Assembly (NCBI GenBank): GCA_020161855.1
Contig: JAIUNJ010000004.1
Coordinates: 62,001 to 126,000, forward strand
DNA: 64,000 bases
Origin: Pseudomonadota bacterium
GTDB lineage: Bacteria > Pseudomonadota > Alphaproteobacteria > Rhizobiales > Aestuariivirgaceae
Reading direction: 5' to 3'
The translations under genes and the position numbers were made by a program. The notes under the pieces are model-generated. The model was not told the origin of the DNA. It did not search any database and was given only the letters and a program-made list of their open reading frames with translations. Shown piece by piece: positions 35,816-45,056 of the stretch (the stretch's first letter is position 1; every line of letters starts with the position of its first letter).

Positions 35816-37209
35816 CCGAGCGACTTGTTGATCTCTTCCGTCATCTTCTTGGCGTCGCCGAAGAGCATCAGCGTGTTGTCGCGCCAGAACAGGCCGTTGT
35901 CGATGCCGGCATAGCCGGACGACATGCCGCGCTTGATGAACATCACGGTCTTGGCCTTCCACACTTCCAGGACCGGCATGCCATAGATGGGCGAGGCCGG
36001 GTCTTCCTTGGCGGCGGGGTTGGTGACGTCATTGGCGCCGATCACGAAGGCGATGTCGGCCTGGGCGAATTCGCTGTTGATGTCCTCGAGTTCGAAGACC
36101 TCGTCATAAGGCACATTGGCTTCGGCGAGCAGCACGTTCATGTGGCCGGGCATGCGGCCCGCCACCGGATGAATGGCGTATTTCACGGTGACGCCCGATT
36201 TCTTGAGATGATCGGCCATCTCGCGCAGCGCATGCTGGGCCTGGGCCACGGCCATGCCATAGCCCGGGACGATGATCACCGTCTCGGCGTTCTTCATCAT
36301 GAAGGCGGCATCGTCGGCCGAGCCCTGCTTCACGGGCTTCGTCTCGCCCTTGGCGGCAGGCCCCGCACTTTCACCGCCGAAGCCACCCATGATGACCGAC
36401 AGGAAGGAGCGGTTCATGCCCTTGCACATGATGTAGGACAGGATGGCGCCGGAGGAGCCGACCAGCGCGCCCGTGATGATGAGGGCCGTGTTGGCCAGCG
36501 TGAAGCCGATGCCGGCGGCAGCCCAGCCGGAATAGGAGTTCAGCATCGAGACCACGACCGGCATGTCGGCGCCGCCGATGGGCACTATGAGGAGCAGGCC
36601 GAGCGCCAGGCTGATGGCGACGATGAGCCAGAAATCGATGGGGCTCTGGCTGTCGAAGAAGCCATAGATGAAGAACAGGAGCGCCAGGCCAAGCACGATG
36701 TTGATGGCGTGGCGGGCCGGCAGGAGGATGGGCGCGCCCGACATGCGGCCATCGAGCTTGAGGAAGGCGATGACCGAGCCCGTGAAGGTGACGGCACCGA
36801 TGGCGGCCCCCAGCGCCATTTCGATGCGGCTCTGGCTGTGGATGATGCCGTTGCTGGCGATGCCGAAGGCATCCGGGGCATAGAAGGCGGCAGCGGCCAC
36901 GAAGACGGCCGCGAGGCCGACCAGCGAATGGAAGGCGGCCACGAGCTGCGGCATCGCCGTCATGGGGATGCGCTTTGCCGTGATGCCGCCGATGACGGCA
37001 CCGATGGCCAGGCCGCCGATGATGAGGGCCCAGGGCAGGAGGCCCACAGGCCGCGCCAGCGCCAGCGTGGTGAGCACGGCGATGGCCATGCCGGTCATGC
37101 CGAAGAGATTGCCCTGGCGCGAGGTGGCGGGCGAAGACAGCCCGCGCAGCGCCATGATGAAAAGCGCGCCGGAGACGAGATAGAGAACGGCAGCGAGGTT
37201 GGCGCTCAT
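35812..37209 (-). CDS. pntB: NAD(P) transhydrogenase subunit beta
   Basis: This 465-residue protein is the beta subunit of the proton-pumping transhydrogenase, with about eight or nine membrane spans in the first 270 residues and the NADP-binding dIII domain at the end (VIIVPGYGMAVAQAQHALRE and EVFELEDINSEF). It uses the proton gradient to reduce NADP with NADH. The open frame extends upstream to 37293, but the ATG at 37209 gives the family start and lies 1 bp from the pntAB stop. Confidence 0.96.
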   Translation of the reverse strand: MSANLAAVLYLVSGALFIMALRGLSSPATSRQGNLFGMTGMAIAVLTTLALARPVGLLPWALIIGGLAIGAVIGGITAKRIPMTAMPQLVAAFHSLVGLAAVFVAAAAFYAPDAFGIASNGIIHSQSRIEMALGAAIGAVTFTGSVIAFLKLDGRMSGAPILLPARHAINIVLGLALLFFIYGFFDSQSPIDFWLIVAISLALGLLLIVPIGGADMPVVVSMLNSYSGWAAAGIGFTLANTALIITGALVGSSGAILSYIMCKGMNRSFLSVIMGGFGGESAGPAAKGETKPVKQGSADDAAFMMKNAETVIIVPGYGMAVAQAQHALREMADHLKKSGVTVKYAIHPVAGRMPGHMNVLLAEANVPYDEVFELEDINSEFAQADIAFVIGANDVTNPAAKEDPASPIYGMPVLEVWKAKTVMFIKRGMSSGYAGIDNGLFWRDNTLMLFGDAKKMTEEINKSLG

Positions 37210-37210
37210 C

Positions 37211-37528
37211 TCACTTGCCCTTCTTCTTGTACATGGCGAGCATGCGCGATGTGACCATGAAGCCGCCGAAGATGTTGATGGCGGCCAGCACAAGGGCGAG
37301 GAAGCCGAAGATCATGGCGATGGTGGAGCCCGAGGCGATGGCGCCCGCGCCGACCGCCAGCAGGGCACCGACGATGATGACCGAGGAAATGGCATTGGTG
37401 ACCGACATGAGCGGCGTGTGCAGCGCCGGCGTCACGTTCCACACCACATAGTAGCCGACGAAGACCGCCAGCACGAAAATGCCGAGCAGCGAGATGAAGG
37501 GGTCGATGGAATGGGCGAGCTGTTCCAT
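37211..37528 (-). CDS. pntAB: NAD(P) transhydrogenase subunit alpha, membrane part
   Basis: This 105-residue protein with three membrane spans is the C-terminal membrane part of subunit alpha, separate from the NAD-binding part as in Rhodospirillum and Rhizobiales. The order pntAA-pntAB-pntB is preserved. Its start overlaps the pntAA stop by 1 bp, and it is followed 1 bp on by pntB. Confidence 0.95.
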   Translation of the reverse strand: MEQLAHSIDPFISLLGIFVLAVFVGYYVVWNVTPALHTPLMSVTNAISSVIIVGALLAVGAGAIASGSTIAMIFGFLALVLAAINIFGGFMVTSRMLAMYKKKGK

Positions 37529-38649
37529 TACTTGGCTCCCTCGTAGATTTTATGGACGAGCTTGCCGCCCTTGGCGATCAGCGTGCCCGAGATGCATTCG
37601 TCGGCCTCGTCGATCTTCAGCGTGCCGTCCTTCTGGATCATCAGGTCCAGGAAGTTGGCGATGTTCTTGGCGAACAATGGTGCTGCATTGCCCGCGAGCC
37701 TTCCGGCGAGATTGAGCGTGCCGACAATCCTGACGCCCTTGTGCTCGACGATCTCGTCGGGCTTCGACAGGGGGCAGTTGCCGCCGCGTTCCACCGCCAG
37801 ATCGACGATGACCGAGCCGGGTTTCATGCTCTCCACCATCTCCTTGGTGATGAGCGTGGGGGCGGGGCGGCCCGGGATGAGTGCTGTGGTGATGACGATA
37901 TCCTGCGCTTTGATATGCGAGGCGACGAGTTCCGCCTGCTTGGCCTTTTCCTCGGCCGTCAGCTCGCGGGCATAGCCGGCGGAGGTTGCTGCCTCGGCGA
38001 GGTCCACATAGACGAACTTGGCGCCGAGGCTCTTCACCTGTTCTTCCGTCGCCTTGCGCACGTCAGTCGCCGAGACGATGGCGCCGAGGCGGCGCGCCGT
38101 GGCGATGGCCTGAAGGCCCGCTACGCCCACACCCATGATGAAGGCCTTGGCCGCAGGCACTGTGCCTGCCGCTGTCATCATCATCGGGAAGGCCCGGCCA
38201 TAGATGGCGGCGGCTTCGATCACAGCCTTGTAGCCCGCGAGATTGGCCTGCGAGGAGAGAATGTCCATGGCCTGGGCGCGGGTGATGCGCGGCATGAGTT
38301 CGAGTGCAAAGGCCGTGACCCCGGAGGCGGCGAAAGCCTCCAGCGCCTTGCGCTCGCCATAGGGTTCAAGCCCGCCTGCGACGATGGCGCCCGGCTTCAG
38401 CGACTTGATGAGGGTGTCCGCCGGCCTGCGGATGGTGAGGACGAGATCGGCATCCTTGACGACGCCCGGTCCCTTGACGATCTCGGCACCGGCCGCCTGG
38501 AAGGCCTCGTCGGAAATATTGGCGCCAAGGCCCGCACCTGCCTGCACGGCAACCTGCACGCCCTTTTTGACATAGGCCTTGACCGTGTCCGGCGAGGCCG
38601 CAACACGCGCCTCCCCGGGATGGCTTTCGGCGGGGACAGCGATTTTCAT
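37528..38649 (-). CDS. pntAA: NAD(P) transhydrogenase subunit alpha, NAD-binding part
   Basis: This 373-residue soluble dI domain has the NAD-binding fold [18 protein letters not shown] near residue 175 and is homologous to alanine dehydrogenase. It binds NAD(H) and passes hydride to NADP on PntB. It lies 12 bp downstream of the cytochrome oxidase subunit IV gene. Confidence 0.96.
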   Translation of the reverse strand: MKIAVPAESHPGEARVAASPDTVKAYVKKGVQVAVQAGAGLGANISDEAFQAAGAEIVKGPGVVKDADLVLTIRRPADTLIKSLKPGAIVAGGLEPYGERKALEAFAASGVTAFALELMPRITRAQAMDILSSQANLAGYKAVIEAAAIYGRAFPMMMTAAGTVPAAKAFIMGVGVAGLQAIATARRLGAIVSATDVRKATEEQVKSLGAKFVYVDLAEAATSAGYARELTAEEKAKQAELVASHIKAQDIVITTALIPGRPAPTLITKEMVESMKPGSVIVDLAVERGGNCPLSKPDEIVEHKGVRIVGTLNLAGRLAGNAAPLFAKNIANFLDLMIQKDGTLKIDEADECISGTLIAKGGKLVHKIYEGAK

Positions 38650-38661
38650 GAGCGCATCAGC

Positions 38662-38946
38662 TCAGAGGTTGATGGCAACGAAAAGCCCGAAGAGCACGAG
38701 CAGGCCTCCGGAGAGGTACCAGCGGCCACCGGCGCGCACATCGATCAGCGTGGCGATGACGCCGACGATGAGGCCGGCAAAGCCGGTCAGCACGTTGAGG
38801 TAGTCCATGAAGGCGAAGGCCACCAGCGCCACGAGCACATAGCCGCAGATGATGCCGAGGGCGATCGATCCGGTGAGGAAGCCTTCATAGGTTTCCTTGT
38901 GGTCCTCAAAGCCGCGCGGCTCGTGGGAAGGTGCGTGATTGGCCAT
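38662..38946 (-). CDS. Small membrane protein, aa3-type cytochrome c oxidase subunit IV family
   Basis: This 94-residue protein has a cytoplasmic start with HEPRGFEDHKETYEGFLTG and two to three membrane spans. It belongs to the aa3-type cytochrome c oxidase subunit IV-like family (PF07835), which in alphaproteobacteria often sits before the pnt operon. It heads the operon, 12 bp ahead of pntAA. The family function is assembly or stability of the oxidase; that has not been tested for every member. Confidence 0.8.
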   Translation of the reverse strand: MANHAPSHEPRGFEDHKETYEGFLTGSIALGIICGYVLVALVAFAFMDYLNVLTGFAGLIVGVIATLIDVRAGGRWYLSGGLLVLFGLFVAINL

Positions 38947-39083
38947 GGAAAATCCCCTCGATGGAGCATGAATCTGCGTCTCATTGGCTTTAGCCAAGGG
39001 CGCGGGGCCGGGCAAGGCTGGCGTTTTGGCGCATGGGAGGCACTGAAGCGGCTAGAAAAACGTTTGCCCCGCTACCCAGGACC

Positions 39084-40316
39084 TCAAACCTGCGGACTAA
39101 GGCGGATGTCGCCGACGGCAATGCCCCTGATCCAACCATTCTGAACCGCCCCCAGCGGGGCATTGAGTTCGACGATGCTGTGCTTGTCCGGCAGGAGCTT
39201 GGCCGCAAAGGCCAGTTCCATCACCCCCCGGTCGGTGAAGCTCAGGCTGTGGGCGACTCTCTCTCCATTGACCTGAACGGCGAGGGCGGAGCGCGCTTCC
39301 TGCGACATGCCGTGAATATCGACGGAGAAGTTGACCGGCTTTGTGGAGCTGTAGGGGATCAGGATCTTCGGCCGGGGATTGTGCAGCGACCAGCGGAACT
39401 TTGTGCCTGGCGCGAGGGGAGCCCAGTCGATTGCCCGTGGCCCGTCGTCCTGCGCGATCATTTTCTCCGACACCAGTTCCATGAGCCCGGGCAGCCGCAA
39501 GCCCCGATTTTCCGCATTGCGGTGGAAGAGTTCTCCGGGTTCATTTTTTGAGAAGTCCGGAAGGGTCATGATCATAAAGCGTTTGGCCGCTTTCGCGCTG
39601 CTGATCAGTCCCTCACGCCACTGCGGCGTATTCCCGTGCTGCAGGAAGGAAAGCATTTCCTCTTGTTCGTCAGACGACTGCTTGAGATATGACAGGTACC
39701 GGTGCCCAGCCGCGAACTTGTGAACGGTAATCTGCCCGGTAGACCGGAAATTCAGGCCTTCAGAAATGCCTCGCAAGCAGTAGTCCGCATCGACGGGTGC
39801 TCTAACCGACTCAGGCATCTGCCATTTGCCAATTCGCTCGGCAGCGCGCCGCGTAAGCGCAAACGAACTGGGTGGAAAAAAGTGGGTCTCAACCTCTTTA
39901 GAGGCACTGAAAAGGCCTGTGACGGTATGAAAATTTCCTCCGGGCGGGCCATGGAAAACGCAACCGCTTACTGCGATGTCTGCTCCAGCCTCAAAGGTTT
40001 TCATCAACAGATCGAGATGATCGGGCGACCAGATATCGTCATGCCCCAGGAATGCGATGTAATGCCCCTTCGCCAGTTCAAGACCCTTGTTGTTAGGAGC
40101 TGACTGGGAACCGGAATTCTTTGGCAGATTATGCCATCGTACCCTTTCGGAAATATACGGCTGCAATACCTGTTCGGTGTCATCCGTGCATCCGTCTCCA
40201 ACAACAATGATCTCGAAGTTCTGATGCGATTGCCGCAGGGCAGAGGTCAAGGTTGGAATGAGATGCTGCCCGCGATTCAGCGTTGCCGTGATGATGCTGA
40301 TGCTGGGGCTGTGCAT
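39084..40316 (-). CDS. Glycosyltransferase family 2 protein with extra C-terminal domain
   Basis: This 410-residue protein has a GT-A domain in residues 1-230, with the start SISIITATLNRGQHLIPTLT, the N-terminal VVGDGCTDDT, and the metal-binding FLGHDDIW. Residues about 290-410 form an extra part rich in beta-strand-like segments that resembles a carbohydrate-binding or adhesion domain. It should add a sugar to a surface glycan. It belongs to the glycan islet with two RmlC-like genes and a Gfo/Idh gene. Confidence 0.85.
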   Translation of the reverse strand: MHSPSISIITATLNRGQHLIPTLTSALRQSHQNFEIIVVGDGCTDDTEQVLQPYISERVRWHNLPKNSGSQSAPNNKGLELAKGHYIAFLGHDDIWSPDHLDLLMKTFEAGADIAVSGCVFHGPPGGNFHTVTGLFSASKEVETHFFPPSSFALTRRAAERIGKWQMPESVRAPVDADYCLRGISEGLNFRSTGQITVHKFAAGHRYLSYLKQSSDEQEEMLSFLQHGNTPQWREGLISSAKAAKRFMIMTLPDFSKNEPGELFHRNAENRGLRLPGLMELVSEKMIAQDDGPRAIDWAPLAPGTKFRWSLHNPRPKILIPYSSTKPVNFSVDIHGMSQEARSALAVQVNGERVAHSLSFTDRGVMELAFAAKLLPDKHSIVELNAPLGAVQNGWIRGIAVGDIRLSPQV

Positions 40317-40318
40317 GG

Positions 40319-40843
40319 CTAGAAGCTATAGGGAATCAGAGATGAATCGGGCGGCAGGCGATGCTTGTCCGGGTTGGCCGGATCATAAACACGCGTCGGC
40401 ATATTGACGAAGCTCGCAGCATCAGTTCCCTCATTCTTGACGCCGTGAACGACATAGGCAGGGATGCGCAAGGTCACGCGCAGCTTCTCGCCGAATTGAA
40501 AGACATTCAGCATTCCCTTGGTCGGGCTGTCCTCGCGTATATCAAAGAGCACGACGCGAAACGCCCCTGTCGTGAAGGCAAGCCGGTCATCCTGTTGCTT
40601 GTGATAGACCCAACCCCGGAGGGAGCCAGGCTCGGCAAATACCTGGTAGACATGCACAATGGGGTCGATCGGACCGTCCCGCTCGGTCAGGAGTTCATTG
40701 AGCTGGCCACGGCCATCCTTGCCGACTGAAAGAGCCGTGACGGTTACGCCATGAATCAGTGGGCCAAGATCAGGGCTGGCGGGTTTTGCGATCAGTGAGG
40801 CTGTAGGGGCGCCTGCTATGAAATCAGCGATCCTGGCGGTCAT
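40319..40843 (-). CDS. dTDP-4-dehydrorhamnose 3,5-epimerase-like cupin protein
   Basis: This 174-residue protein matches RmlC-like sugar epimerases, with the segment GSLRGWVYHKQQDDRLAF in the place of the usual RGLHYQ catalytic strand, and PAYVVHGVKNEG in the later strand. The start is the ATG at 40843 with a GGAG element six bases upstream; a GTG at 40855 would add four residues. It lies 2 bp upstream of the glycosyltransferase. A nucleotide-sugar 3- or 3,5-epimerase is likely, but residue changes make the exact reaction open. Confidence 0.75.
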   Translation of the reverse strand: MTARIADFIAGAPTASLIAKPASPDLGPLIHGVTVTALSVGKDGRGQLNELLTERDGPIDPIVHVYQVFAEPGSLRGWVYHKQQDDRLAFTTGAFRVVLFDIREDSPTKGMLNVFQFGEKLRVTLRIPAYVVHGVKNEGTDAASFVNMPTRVYDPANPDKHRLPPDSSLIPYSF

Positions 40844-40944
40844 CTTTAGCTCCACTTATTGCAGGACTATTGAGCTTTCATGCCCAAGACACAATGGCGC
40901 ATCGCGTGGGGTGCGTCGCGCCGGCTGAGCGAGTTATCATCGTA

Positions 40945-41862
40945 TCAGTTCAGTCCGGCAAGCCGCCGCAGTTCGACAATGGTTTCCACTATGTGCGTGC
41001 CTTCAACGGCAGAGCTCATCGGGCGGGGGCCGCCCTGCAGGTAGGCGAGGAAGCATCGGAGCTCTTCAAGAAGGGGCATGGTGTCTGCAATCGGCAGCAG
41101 CTCTTCCCTGGCATCGCGCGCACCGGGGCTGCCCATGCGGAACTTGAGACTCCTGGCATAGGAGTCACCCAGTTCTGCCGTTGCCTTCTCTCCGACCAGT
41201 ACGATTTTCCGCTCATATGTCGGACGCAAGGATGAGACATCGATATGAATGCCTTCGCCGTTCTGACCTGTCAGGAAGGCCGACAGCTCGGCACCTCGCT
41301 GCGAGAGCACGCGGCCATGCGCACTGACCGGCTTGGGGAAAGCGCCGAGAACATGATAGACGATCGCCAGATCATGCGGCAGCAGCAACCAGATTGAATC
41401 AAGCTCAGCGTGGTTCATCGACCAACTTGCCCGCAAGCTGTGCAGTGCGTGGATTTTGCCAAAGCTGCCAGCTGAAACTAACCTTCTCAGTTCCTCGACG
41501 CCGGCGTGGTAGCGCCATTTGTCCATGACAAAAACGCGGTCACCAGCCGCGGCCACAATGCGATGAGCGGCCACGGGATCGTGTGTCAGCGCCTTCTCAA
41601 CGAAGATGGGCTTGCCACGGGGGATGAGAGCCTCGACCGCTGGTGCATGCTGATCTGTCGTGGTGACGACGACATAACCATCCAGCGCTGAGTCAAGCTC
41701 ACCGATGCTGCTGACAATCTTGTCAGCTGACTGAGCTTTTGCCCTGCTCTTGCTGAGATCGCTTCTTGCGACAACGCTCACATGAGCGCCCAGCGCCTTG
41801 AGGTCTCTCAGAACCAACTCGCCCCATTGGCCGCAGCCAACCTGTCCAATTCTCAGAGTCAT
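40945..41862 (-). CDS. Gfo/Idh/MocA family oxidoreductase
   Basis: This 305-residue NAD(P)-dependent sugar dehydrogenase-like protein has the Rossmann motif VGCGQWGELVLRDL at the start and the lysine-bearing FVEKALTH, a variant of the family's EKP motif. The C-terminal half is the typical beta-sheet substrate domain. It should oxidise or reduce a sugar or nucleotide sugar. The start overlaps the RmlC-like stop upstream by 4 bp, and 101 bp separate it from the next epimerase-like gene. Confidence 0.88.
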   Translation of the reverse strand: MTLRIGQVGCGQWGELVLRDLKALGAHVSVVARSDLSKSRAKAQSADKIVSSIGELDSALDGYVVVTTTDQHAPAVEALIPRGKPIFVEKALTHDPVAAHRIVAAAGDRVFVMDKWRYHAGVEELRRLVSAGSFGKIHALHSLRASWSMNHAELDSIWLLLPHDLAIVYHVLGAFPKPVSAHGRVLSQRGAELSAFLTGQNGEGIHIDVSSLRPTYERKIVLVGEKATAELGDSYARSLKFRMGSPGARDAREELLPIADTMPLLEELRCFLAYLQGGPRPMSSAVEGTHIVETIVELRRLAGLN

Positions 41863-42611
41863 GGCCGGGTCCTTGCTGATCCAAGCTTCGCTTTCAGTTC
41901 GTTCAAGCTTATCGCTGACGCGTCGCGCGATGAAAGTACAGGATCACTCACCGGCCAGTTCAAGCCCAGTTCGGGGTCGTTCCAGCGGCAGCCCAGATCA
42001 TCTTCAGGCGTCCAGCATTGCGTTAGGCCATAGACGTAGGTGGTAGCCTCGGTGAAGCAGAAGCCATGCATGACACCCCGGGGTACGAAGGCCGCCTGCA
42101 GGCGCTGGGCGGTCAATGTGATCAGCTGCGATTTCCCGAACGTCTTGCTGTCTGGCCGCACGTCGTGCAGACCAAGGTGCATCGCGCCGGAAAGAACGAT
42201 GAGATAGTCGTCATGATTGAAGTGCACATGTACGCCGCGCAAGGTGTTTGCACGTGTGCTCACGAGATTCCACTGAAGCGGTATCTCGCTGAGTTCCCAG
42301 TCGGCGCGGAATAACTCGTGGAGCGTTCCACGTTCGTCAGCGCGGGGGGTGAGCATGTGGCGCCAAGCACCATCCACTTGCAGTTGTTCTGTGAGCATAT
42401 GCCGTCTTGCTGCCAAGAGTTTGCCGACAATATCGACAAGGCTGCTTGTTGCAGCCACCATCGCGCCTGGCAAGACTGCAATTTCATCTGACCCAGCGGA
42501 TTCGTCGTGCTTGACCAGCGATTTCCAAACGGGGTGATTGCGGTCGTGCCGCTGAGCCGGTCGCCTGTCGCCATACACCGCGAGAAATTGAATGGCTTTT
42601 GATCTTTCCAT
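41859..42611 (-). CDS. RmlC-like sugar epimerase with N-terminal extension
   Basis: This 250-residue protein has an RmlC-like domain in residues about 90-235: NTLRGVHVHFNHDDYLIVLSG, FVPRGVMHGFCF and DDLGCRWNDPELGLNWPV are all recognisable. The final tyrosine-rich strand reads YVYGLTQCW, so the usual second tyrosine is replaced. Residues 1-85 are an extension with no match I know. It probably acts as a nucleotide-sugar epimerase for the glycan islet. It heads the islet operon, 44 bp from the divergent secreted-protein gene. Confidence 0.78.
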   Translation of the reverse strand: MERSKAIQFLAVYGDRRPAQRHDRNHPVWKSLVKHDESAGSDEIAVLPGAMVAATSSLVDIVGKLLAARRHMLTEQLQVDGAWRHMLTPRADERGTLHELFRADWELSEIPLQWNLVSTRANTLRGVHVHFNHDDYLIVLSGAMHLGLHDVRPDSKTFGKSQLITLTAQRLQAAFVPRGVMHGFCFTEATTYVYGLTQCWTPEDDLGCRWNDPELGLNWPVSDPVLSSRDASAISLNELKAKLGSARTRP

Positions 42612-42655
42612 CGGAAGTCAGGATGTTTTAGTAATTGCTGGGCAAGGAGGGCATG

Positions 42656-43666
42656 ATGAGTGCTGGTTGTGCGAGAGTGGCATTTGGCTTCGTGACGGCA
42701 TGCGCTGCGACAGCGCTGGCGCAGGCCCAGGAGCCTGCTGCCCTTTCGCCCGGGCAGAAGGCCGCCATCTGCAACAGGCAGGTTGAGGTGACTCACGTGC
42801 GCGATGTGCCGGGCACCCAGCATTTCAAGGTCGTGGCACAGGTCAGGAATGGCACCGCGGTGTCGGTGATCGATGTGCTGACCAACGCCAGCGGCGCCCG
42901 CTACGCCTTCGTCGAGCTCTTTGACCAGCAAGGACAGTCAACGGGCCGCGGCTTCGTCCAGGAAAACGTCCTCGTGTCGCCGTTCTGTCCGTCACAGTTC
43001 ATGCCGGACGCAGCGCAGGCGGAGGCTGAACCTGCCCCGCCTCCGTCTCCGCCACCGGCCAGGCGCAACCGGGACCAGGCCTGGCTTTCCATCGGCCCGA
43101 TACTGCTCAGCCCGCCGCCAGCCAAGCCCGGCTGGAAAGTTTCCATCGATGAACAGACGGCAGAGGCGCGCGTCGACTATCGCGACGCAAGCGCCAAGGC
43201 ACCCCTTCAACTGAGCTATGCCTGCGGAACAAACGCCGATGAACAGGCCCTGGTCCTGCGCATGAAGGCAAGCCTTGCCACAAAACTCTTTGGCGAGGCC
43301 GAGAATGTCTGGGTGGTGATGACCGAGGATCGCGGCGGCGAAGCGGTGCGGTCCGATGGCACGGTCGAGAAATTTACCAGTTCGACTCTGGTCTCGGAGT
43401 GGTTTGTTGTGCGCGATCCGGCAGATGACAAGTCGGTGTTGCTCGTGTCCTACGATGACGAACGGGCCAGGCCAGACAGGACAAACTCTGATCTTTTCGC
43501 CAGGGCGCACAAGCAGACCATCGTCAAGCTGGTCGACGGTTCGATGAAGGATATTGAAGCGCTGAAAGCCAAGCCGCTGCTGACCCAGGTCTTCCCGGCC
43601 AAAGGCTCGACGCAGGCCTTCGCGCGGGCCTATGAATATTGCGGCCTGGATTTCACAACCAAATGA
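42656..43666 (+). CDS. Secreted protein of unknown function
   Basis: This 336-residue protein has a signal peptide of about 24 residues (VAFGFVTACAATALAQAQE), then two domain-like parts joined by a proline-rich linker AEPAPPPSPPPARR near residue 135. No family was recognised. Two or three cysteines in each part could form disulfides. The start is the ATG at 42656, five bases after AAGGAGG; an ATG at 42653 is too close. The stop overlaps the glyoxalase-fold gene start. Confidence 0.8.
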   Translation: MSAGCARVAFGFVTACAATALAQAQEPAALSPGQKAAICNRQVEVTHVRDVPGTQHFKVVAQVRNGTAVSVIDVLTNASGARYAFVELFDQQGQSTGRGFVQENVLVSPFCPSQFMPDAAQAEAEPAPPPSPPPARRNRDQAWLSIGPILLSPPPAKPGWKVSIDEQTAEARVDYRDASAKAPLQLSYACGTNADEQALVLRMKASLATKLFGEAENVWVVMTEDRGGEAVRSDGTVEKFTSSTLVSEWFVVRDPADDKSVLLVSYDDERARPDRTNSDLFARAHKQTIVKLVDGSMKDIEALKAKPLLTQVFPAKGSTQAFARAYEYCGLDFTTK

Positions 43667-44058
43667 TCCTCTATTCCACACTCGGCGTTTCCGACTTTGA
43701 CCGCAGCATCCGCTTCTATGATGCAGTGCTGGCCACCTTGGGCATGGACCGCGCACCGGACTGGACGGACGGCTTCATGGGCTGGGGCAAGCCCTATGGC
43801 CAAGGCTACAGCCTTTGGATCTGCAAGCCCTTCGATGGCAAGGCACCGGCCCCCGGCAACGGCCCGATGCTGGCCTTCGCGGCCTCGAGTGCCGCACAGG
43901 TGCGGGCGTTCCATGCCGCCGCCCTTGCCAATGGCGGCAGCGACGATGGCGCACCTGGCACGCGCAGCTACTACGAGCCCAGCTTCTATGTCTGCTATGT
44001 GCGCGATCCCGATGGCAACAAGCTGGCCTGCGTGCATCACCGCTATACCGGCGCGTAA
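43663..44058 (+). CDS. VOC family protein (glyoxalase/bleomycin resistance fold)
   Basis: This 131-residue protein has the two beta-alpha-beta-beta-beta repeats of the VOC superfamily: it starts ILYSTLGVSDFDRSIRFYDAVL and ends YVRDPDGNKLACVHH. The metal-binding His/Glu positions seem to be kept in part. The function could be a lyase, isomerase or antibiotic-binding protein. It is coupled to the upstream secreted-protein gene (ATGA). Confidence 0.86.
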   Translation: MILYSTLGVSDFDRSIRFYDAVLATLGMDRAPDWTDGFMGWGKPYGQGYSLWICKPFDGKAPAPGNGPMLAFAASSAAQVRAFHAAALANGGSDDGAPGTRSYYEPSFYVCYVRDPDGNKLACVHHRYTGA

Positions 44059-44178
44059 GGCGAACTGGCTGCGGATCTTCCGGGCCCTCGCATGGGCTCC
44101 GGGCGTTCGGAACTCAAATCAGATTTGCTAGAAGCTCTTCCGACCGGGGCCCCGCTGCTGCGCAGCTCCCCGGCGTTC

Positions 44179-44223
44179 GTTGAGCGGCGAAGTGCCACTG
44201 GCACTTCGCAGAGTGCGCTCAAC
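44179..44223 (-). terminator. Long stem-loop after the permease operon
   Basis: Nested inverted repeats form a long hairpin right after the permease stop: an outer GTTGAGCG/CGCTCAAC pair and an inner CGAAGTGCCA/TGGCACTTCG pair with a one-base centre. A run of T is lacking, so it may end transcription with Rho or stabilise the mRNA end. Confidence 0.6.
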
Positions 44224-45051
44224 TCACCCCTTGACCGCGCCCATGGTGAGGCCGCGCGACAGGTGGTTCTGGATGAGGATCACCAGCAGCAGCGCCGGGA
44301 AGAAGGCCAGGAAGCCCACCAGTGCGATGGCGTTGTAGATGATGCCATCCGAGCCGCCGGAGAAATTGGCCAGCGCCACCGAGAGGGGATAGGCATTCTT
44401 GCTGGCGATGATGAGCGTGAAGAGATACTCGTTCATGGCAAAGATCGCAGCGATGACCCCGGCGGTGATGATGCCCGGCAGGCACATGGGAATGATGATT
44501 TCCCACAGGATGCGCAGATCCGAGGCGCCGTCGGTGCGGGCCGCATCCTCGATCTCGTGGGGAATGTCGAGCATGTAGGAGCGGATGATCCAGACCACGA
44601 TCGAGAGGTTCATCGCCGCGTAGACGAGCATCAATGCCCAGACCGTATCCAGCATCTTGAGCTGGCCGAAGAGCACGAAGATGGGGATGGCCACGGCGGC
44701 CGGCGCCATCATCTTCGTGGAGAGAATATAGAAGCCCAGATCCTCGCGGCCCTTGAAGCGGTAGCGCGCCAGCGCATAGGCCGCCGGAATGCCGAGCAGC
44801 AGGCAGAGGAAGACGCTTCCCGTGACGGCGATGACCGAATTCATGAAATAGGTGCCGATGGGCCATTCCGCCCAGATCTTCGCCCAGGTCTCGGTCGAGA
44901 TGGTGGGGAAATAGATGGGCTTGGGCGCAATGATCTCGTTGCGCGGACGCAGCGCGATCGAGGCAAAGAAGAGAATGGGCAGCAGGCAGAGCAGGGCCCA
45001 GCCGGCGAGGACGATGGTGGCGGCAATGGAACGTGGATGGCGTTTGGCCAT
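44224..45051 (-). CDS. Carbohydrate ABC transporter permease (MalG-like)
   Basis: This 275-residue permease has six membrane spans and the EAA loop EIEDAARTDGASDLRILWEIIIP that docks the ATPase. The start ATG at 45051 lies 5 bp after the partner permease stop; a longer open frame continues upstream in another gene. With the other permease and the Tat-secreted binding protein it forms the first sugar/polyol uptake system of the region. No ATPase gene is in this operon. Confidence 0.92.
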   Translation of the reverse strand: MAKRHPRSIAATIVLAGWALLCLLPILFFASIALRPRNEIIAPKPIYFPTISTETWAKIWAEWPIGTYFMNSVIAVTGSVFLCLLLGIPAAYALARYRFKGREDLGFYILSTKMMAPAAVAIPIFVLFGQLKMLDTVWALMLVYAAMNLSIVVWIIRSYMLDIPHEIEDAARTDGASDLRILWEIIIPMCLPGIITAGVIAAIFAMNEYLFTLIIASKNAYPLSVALANFSGGSDGIIYNAIALVGFLAFFPALLLVILIQNHLSRGLTMGAVKG

Positions 45052-45056
45052 GGTTG

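Noticed and set aside
35776-37254. A plus-strand frame of almost 500 codons over pntB
   Set aside because: It mirrors a certain gene on the other strand; high GC keeps the antisense frame open.
37552-39144. A plus-strand frame of about 530 codons over pntAA and the cytochrome oxidase gene
   Set aside because: Same reason: antisense shadow with no motifs or ribosome-binding site.
42656-43666. Invasion-associated locus B family protein
   Set aside because: The overall look of the second half (cytoplasmic-type strands after a secreted start) is similar, but I could not find enough matching residues.
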